Origin: Mucilaginibacter sp. SMC90
GTDB lineage: Bacteria; Bacteroidota; Bacteroidia; Sphingobacteriales; Sphingobacteriaceae
Length of the DNA stretch: 64,000 nucleotides
Direction: 5' to 3'
Assembly (NCBI RefSeq): GCF_022811725.1
Contig: NZ_CP094527.1
Coordinates: 3,968,001 to 4,032,000, forward strand
The position numbers were made by a program, and so were the translations under genes. The notes under the pieces are model-generated. The model worked only from the letters and a program-made list of their open reading frames with translations. It did not search any database and was not told the DNA's origin. Of the stretch, positions 61,173 to 64,000 are shown piece by piece. Every line of letters starts with the position of its first letter. The first letter of the stretch is position 1.

Positions 61173-61625
61173 ATGAAACAGAACAAGAATTTATTCGAGC
61201 GATTTTCTAACTGGGCTACAGCAGCTACCGGCAGTTCTGCGGCTTTTATTATCGCTATTGCCGCTATACTGATCTGGCTGTTAACCGGACCGTTGGCCAA
61301 ATATTCGGATACCTGGCAATTGATCATAAACACGGGTACAACCATCGTTACATTTCTGATGGTATTCCTGATCCAAAAATCACAGAATAAAGATTCAAAA
61401 GCCATTCACCTGAAGCTGAACGAACTTTTGGCGGCACACGAAGGGGCCAGCAACAGGATGGTTGATATTGAGGACTTAACTGAAAAAGAACTGGACCACC
61501 TGCACAAATTCTACCAACAGCTATCAGATTTGGCTGAAGATGAAGACGATATCACCTGCACCCATTCTATTGATGCCGCAGATGAAAATCACAAATTGAA
61601 AGCCGTGCGCTATAAGAAAAAATAA
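61173..61625 (+). CDS. Low-affinity iron permease-like membrane protein
   Basis: The 150-residue protein opens with FERFSNWATAATGSSAAFI and has two membrane spans (about 20-45 and 55-72), including LIINTGTTIVTFLMVFLIQKSQNKDSKAIHLKLNEL, the signature of the low-affinity iron permease (Fet4-like) family. The C-terminal part is soluble, with acidic DDLTEKELDHL-like residues. In bacteria the family's transport role is not well shown. It is a single gene, divergent from the 51-residue peptide gene. Confidence 0.86.
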   Translation: MKQNKNLFERFSNWATAATGSSAAFIIAIAAILIWLLTGPLAKYSDTWQLIINTGTTIVTFLMVFLIQKSQNKDSKAIHLKLNELLAAHEGASNRMVDIEDLTEKELDHLHKFYQQLSDLAEDEDDITCTHSIDAADENHKLKAVRYKKK

Positions 61626-61680
61626 AATTCTGACTATCACAGATTAATGATATTCTTAAGGGCATTTGTTTACCCTGCAT

Positions 61681-62244
61681 TTACAGATCAGTAAAGCTTT
61701 TTGATGTTAATTTGGAAAGAGAATCATCGATCAAGTTCATCGCCTTCAAATGTAGGTTTGGCTCGCCACTCGTCATGGCAGCTAAAAGCAAACGTTTTTT
61801 CAACAGATATTTCACGGCATGTTTAAGATCGTACCTTAGAACCCAACCGATGTTGTAGATCAGGTCAGCATATTTAACGGTTTGTGCAGTGGAGCTAATA
61901 GCTGCTAAGCGTGCAGCCTCTCTAGATTTCCTATCCTTCTTTTTTAATTCGGGATAATTTTTCTTTGTGAACACGTCTGTCAGTTCTACAGTACAATTCA
62001 GGATCAGGTGCGCTTCCTGGTTTTTATAACCAAAACCGATTAATGCCGAAAGAAATTCTGCCTCGGTTGTTTCGGTATCTTCAAAAAGATCATGACAAAG
62101 GCCTGTTTCGTAACCCAAAGGGATTATGGAGGCTAACTCGGCAACAGCAATAAGATGATTGATGTAAGGCTCAGTGGTACGCCTGATCAGCTGACCTTTG
62201 TGCCGCTGTTTTATCCATTCGAGTAATTTATCCCTACGGTTCAT
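61681..62244 (-). CDS. HD-domain protein (phosphohydrolase-like)
   Basis: The 187-residue protein has HD-type motifs: a first His in INHLIAVAELAS (about 28), LCHDLFEDTETTE near residue 49 (HD pair), and VKYADLIYNIGW (about 124), the conserved Asp. The shape matches the RelA/SpoT-like or bifunctional (p)ppGpp hydrolase HD domain, without a synthetase. It overlaps the DUF1543 gene by four bases, so it is the last gene of an operon. Activity on (p)ppGpp or another nucleotide is inferred. Confidence 0.72.
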   Translation of the reverse strand: MNRRDKLLEWIKQRHKGQLIRRTTEPYINHLIAVAELASIIPLGYETGLCHDLFEDTETTEAEFLSALIGFGYKNQEAHLILNCTVELTDVFTKKNYPELKKKDRKSREAARLAAISSTAQTVKYADLIYNIGWVLRYDLKHAVKYLLKKRLLLAAMTSGEPNLHLKAMNLIDDSLSKLTSKSFTDL

Positions 62245-62798
62245 TTAAGTTTATCCAGTTTAAAATATCCTAAATGAATCTCATCCTCTGGCATATTGCT
62301 TCCATCGCCGAAAACGATGTGATACTTGGCTTTCAGGGCCGGCGAAAGCAAATCCTGGACATTGTGAACACTATCAACATCAACCCCATATTTTTCATCG
62401 ATATGAGCGGTGGCGATGCCTTTTAACGAGTTGGTTTTAAAAAACAGGCTTTTTTTTGCGAATTGGATAGCAGCTTGACGGGTATTTTTTACCGTGAGTA
62501 CTGTGTAGTGCTGTTCTTCAAGCTTCCCTGTAGCGTAGCCGCCAAGATTTAAAAAGAATAGTTTGTTAGCGGATACAGGACTTTCACCATTTAAAGGAAC
62601 AACCTGCACTGCAAAACCATCAACCTTAGTTACTTCCCGCCAGCCGTCAATGTGCAGGCTACCACCTGCCTCCGGCCAGAACGCCCGGACTTGGGGCACT
62701 AAGTCACGCAAGCTTTCAGCAATGCCAAAGAAAAAATCATGTTGTTCAACTACCCTGCCAGGCGCTTCGGCCCCCAACAGTAAAAGGTATAACTTCAT
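62241..62798 (-). CDS. DUF1543 domain protein
   Basis: The 185-residue protein begins MKLYLLLLGAEAPGRVVEQHD and contains FGIAESLRDLVPQVRAFWPEA, the DUF1543 pattern, with a second, similar half (VDSVHNVQDLLSPALKAKYHI). The two-fold repeat is common in the family. It is cytosolic, of unknown function. Its start overlaps the preceding FAD-binding gene by four bases, and its stop overlaps the following HD gene by four bases, so the three form a tightly coupled operon. Confidence 0.82.
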   Translation of the reverse strand: MKLYLLLLGAEAPGRVVEQHDFFFGIAESLRDLVPQVRAFWPEAGGSLHIDGWREVTKVDGFAVQVVPLNGESPVSANKLFFLNLGGYATGKLEEQHYTVLTVKNTRQAAIQFAKKSLFFKTNSLKGIATAHIDEKYGVDVDSVHNVQDLLSPALKAKYHIVFGDGSNMPEDEIHLGYFKLDKLK

Positions 62799-64000
62799 AC
62801 CATTAATCTTTCAATAATGATACCAGATACCTCTTCACTAAAATCAAGACCGGAATAATCTGGGTTATACCCCCCGATATAAGGCACCGCCATCATATAG
62901 ATCCGTTCATTAAAAGCCCCATATGCATCAATCACCTGGAAATGATCATTAATAGTGATGCCGGAGACTTTTAAATAGTAATCGCCCCGTTCATCCTTCG
63001 AAACCGGCTTACCGGCATTCATCGCCTTAAGTCCTTCGTCTGCAGATTGAAATTTGAGTTTGGCAGGCGTAACAGTTCGCTTTTCGATTAGGCTTTTAAA
63101 CGGCAGGTCCTCAAATGCCAAATGCGGTTGGCCTACGCAATCTATATAAGTTTGATAATGTAAACTTTGCTCATTTTTATGTTCATCTGTATAATTATAA
63201 ATGGCTCCGCCACTCTCATCTGGTTCAACCCTACTTTCCTCACCAACCGGGATCAGCTCCAACACGCCTGCCCAGTGTAGCGCCAGTAACTCTTCGCTCG
63301 AACTTTGAGGCATATAAGCTATCACGACAGAAATAAGTGGCGTAAGGGATTGCTGTAACCGCTGCATATCCTCGGCAGAAAGATGTTTGGCGGGATAGTT
63401 TAAAGCAAAACTTAAAACGCCCAGCATTTCCTTCCAATAGATGGATTTTTTAAGTTTGATCGATCTCTCAGCTTCGGCATATTCGGCTTTTAATAATTGG
63501 AAAGGGTCGAGTTCCTCGCGCAAAGCCATCATGGCATCCACAAATTCTTCCAGGCGCATATCTTTGATCTTCTCATAAAACTCCGGTTCTTTTTCCTTTA
63601 TCGGCAATTTAAAGTCCCGTTCAAAAATATAATCCAACGACAAAAATCCATCGTTAGCTTTGATATGAGCTTTGATCTCGTCTTTGCTCAACAGGCTATC
63701 ATTTGATAAATGCGAATCTTCCAAATGAAAACGTACCGCTGGCAGCATGCCATTCCGGGTATGCATTACCATTTTAAAATCGGGATGTGAGGCGAAAGGC
63801 GTATAAAAAAGCTTGCCGTTGTTGTCCTTATCAAAAGTACCGTTATATCGGGCAAGTGTCCGGATAGCATCAACTGCAGTGAGAGACGAACCTTTTATGG
63901 CAACCGGGTGGTTAAGCTTTAGGGCGAGTTTTACCGGGGGATACGGCGAATCAAAATAATTGGGAATGCTTCCCTCATGCTTTCTCGGCCAGTTATGGCC
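62795..64000 (-). CDS. FAD/NAD(P)-binding protein, partial (runs off right edge)
   Basis: The minus-strand frame stays open from the stop at 62795 to base 64000, giving 401 residues; the N-terminus is outside the window. The segment HPVAIKGSSLTAVDAIRTLA, about 25-50 residues from the left of the visible part, is the NAD(P)-binding half of FAD-NAD(P)-binding (PF13454-type) proteins, and the downstream half is a helical domain. An ATG at 63772 is only an internal Met. It is the first visible gene of the operon with the DUF1543 and HD genes. Substrate unknown. Confidence 0.8.
   Translation of the reverse strand, partial: GHNWPRKHEGSIPNYFDSPYPPVKLALKLNHPVAIKGSSLTAVDAIRTLARYNGTFDKDNNGKLFYTPFASHPDFKMVMHTRNGMLPAVRFHLEDSHLSNDSLLSKDEIKAHIKANDGFLSLDYIFERDFKLPIKEKEPEFYEKIKDMRLEEFVDAMMALREELDPFQLLKAEYAEAERSIKLKKSIYWKEMLGVLSFALNYPAKHLSAEDMQRLQQSLTPLISVVIAYMPQSSSEELLALHWAGVLELIPVGEESRVEPDESGGAIYNYTDEHKNEQSLHYQTYIDCVGQPHLAFEDLPFKSLIEKRTVTPAKLKFQSADEGLKAMNAGKPVSKDERGDYYLKVSGITINDHFQVIDAYGAFNERIYMMAVPYIGGYNPDYSGLDFSEEVSGIIIERLMV

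Noticed and set aside
1..64000. CRISPR arrays or rRNA genes
   Set aside because: No regularly spaced repeats and no conserved rRNA blocks were seen in either strand; tRNA-Ser is the only RNA gene supported.

Overview
The window looks like chromosome from a Bacteroidota member of the family Sphingobacteriaceae, closest in style to Mucilaginibacter or Pedobacter. Reasons: a SusC/SusD pair, a carboxypeptidase-regulatory-like TonB receptor, a protein with a type IX secretion C-terminal domain, promoters of the TTG / TAnnTTTG type, almost no Shine-Dalgarno sequences, and a Bacteroidetes-type mobilization module. The genus is inferred from gene content only.

Layout. 1-2.1 kb: the 5' part of polyphosphate kinase, yajQ and a HopJ-family gene. 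2.2-15.6 kb: a small carbohydrate-utilization locus (GH43 enzyme, SusC, SusD), a very large secreted repeat protein, a lipase-maturation-factor-like membrane protein, a DUF1003 membrane protein and a DUF1080 secreted protein. 15.7-28.7 kb: a nitrate assimilation island. It has a rubredoxin-tailed protein, a fused nitrate reductase, a nitrate/nitrite MFS transporter, an outer-membrane porin and nirD-nirB on the minus strand, and divergent siroheme methyltransferase plus a small unknown protein on the plus strand. 28.8-41.2 kb: cell-surface genes (T9SS-exported protein, lipoproteins, TonB receptor with a beta-helix lipoprotein), a transglutaminase-like protein and three winged-helix regulators.

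41.37-49.1 kb: tRNA-Ser(UGA) followed by an apparent integrative mobilizable element. It has a tyrosine integrase, a zeta-toxin-like kinase with a Phd-like partner, a coiled-coil membrane protein, a MOBP-type relaxase, MobC, a strong composite inverted repeat that is a good oriT candidate, and three small DNA-binding proteins. 49.1-52 kb is a decayed stretch with at least four genes broken by frameshifts or stops.

52.1-61.6 kb: a stress region. It has a DUF2383-DUF892 fusion, manganese catalase, a small HTH regulator, a five-gene stressosome operon (RsbR, RsbS, RsbT, an ATPase-SpoIIE phosphatase fusion, and a histidine kinase with a degenerate RsbT-like N-terminus), a flavodoxin-fold reductase, a 51-residue membrane peptide and a low-affinity iron permease-like protein. 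61.7-64 kb: a tightly overlapping three-gene operon (FAD/NAD(P)-binding protein, DUF1543 protein, HD-domain protein) that runs off the right edge.

The most interesting item is the stressosome operon. In Firmicutes it feeds sigma-B, which is not known from Bacteroidota; here it ends in a hybrid histidine kinase, suggesting output through phosphotransfer or another partner switch. The zeta-toxin pair and the rubredoxin-tailed nitrate protein come next. No CRISPR array, rRNA operon or intact insertion sequence was seen.
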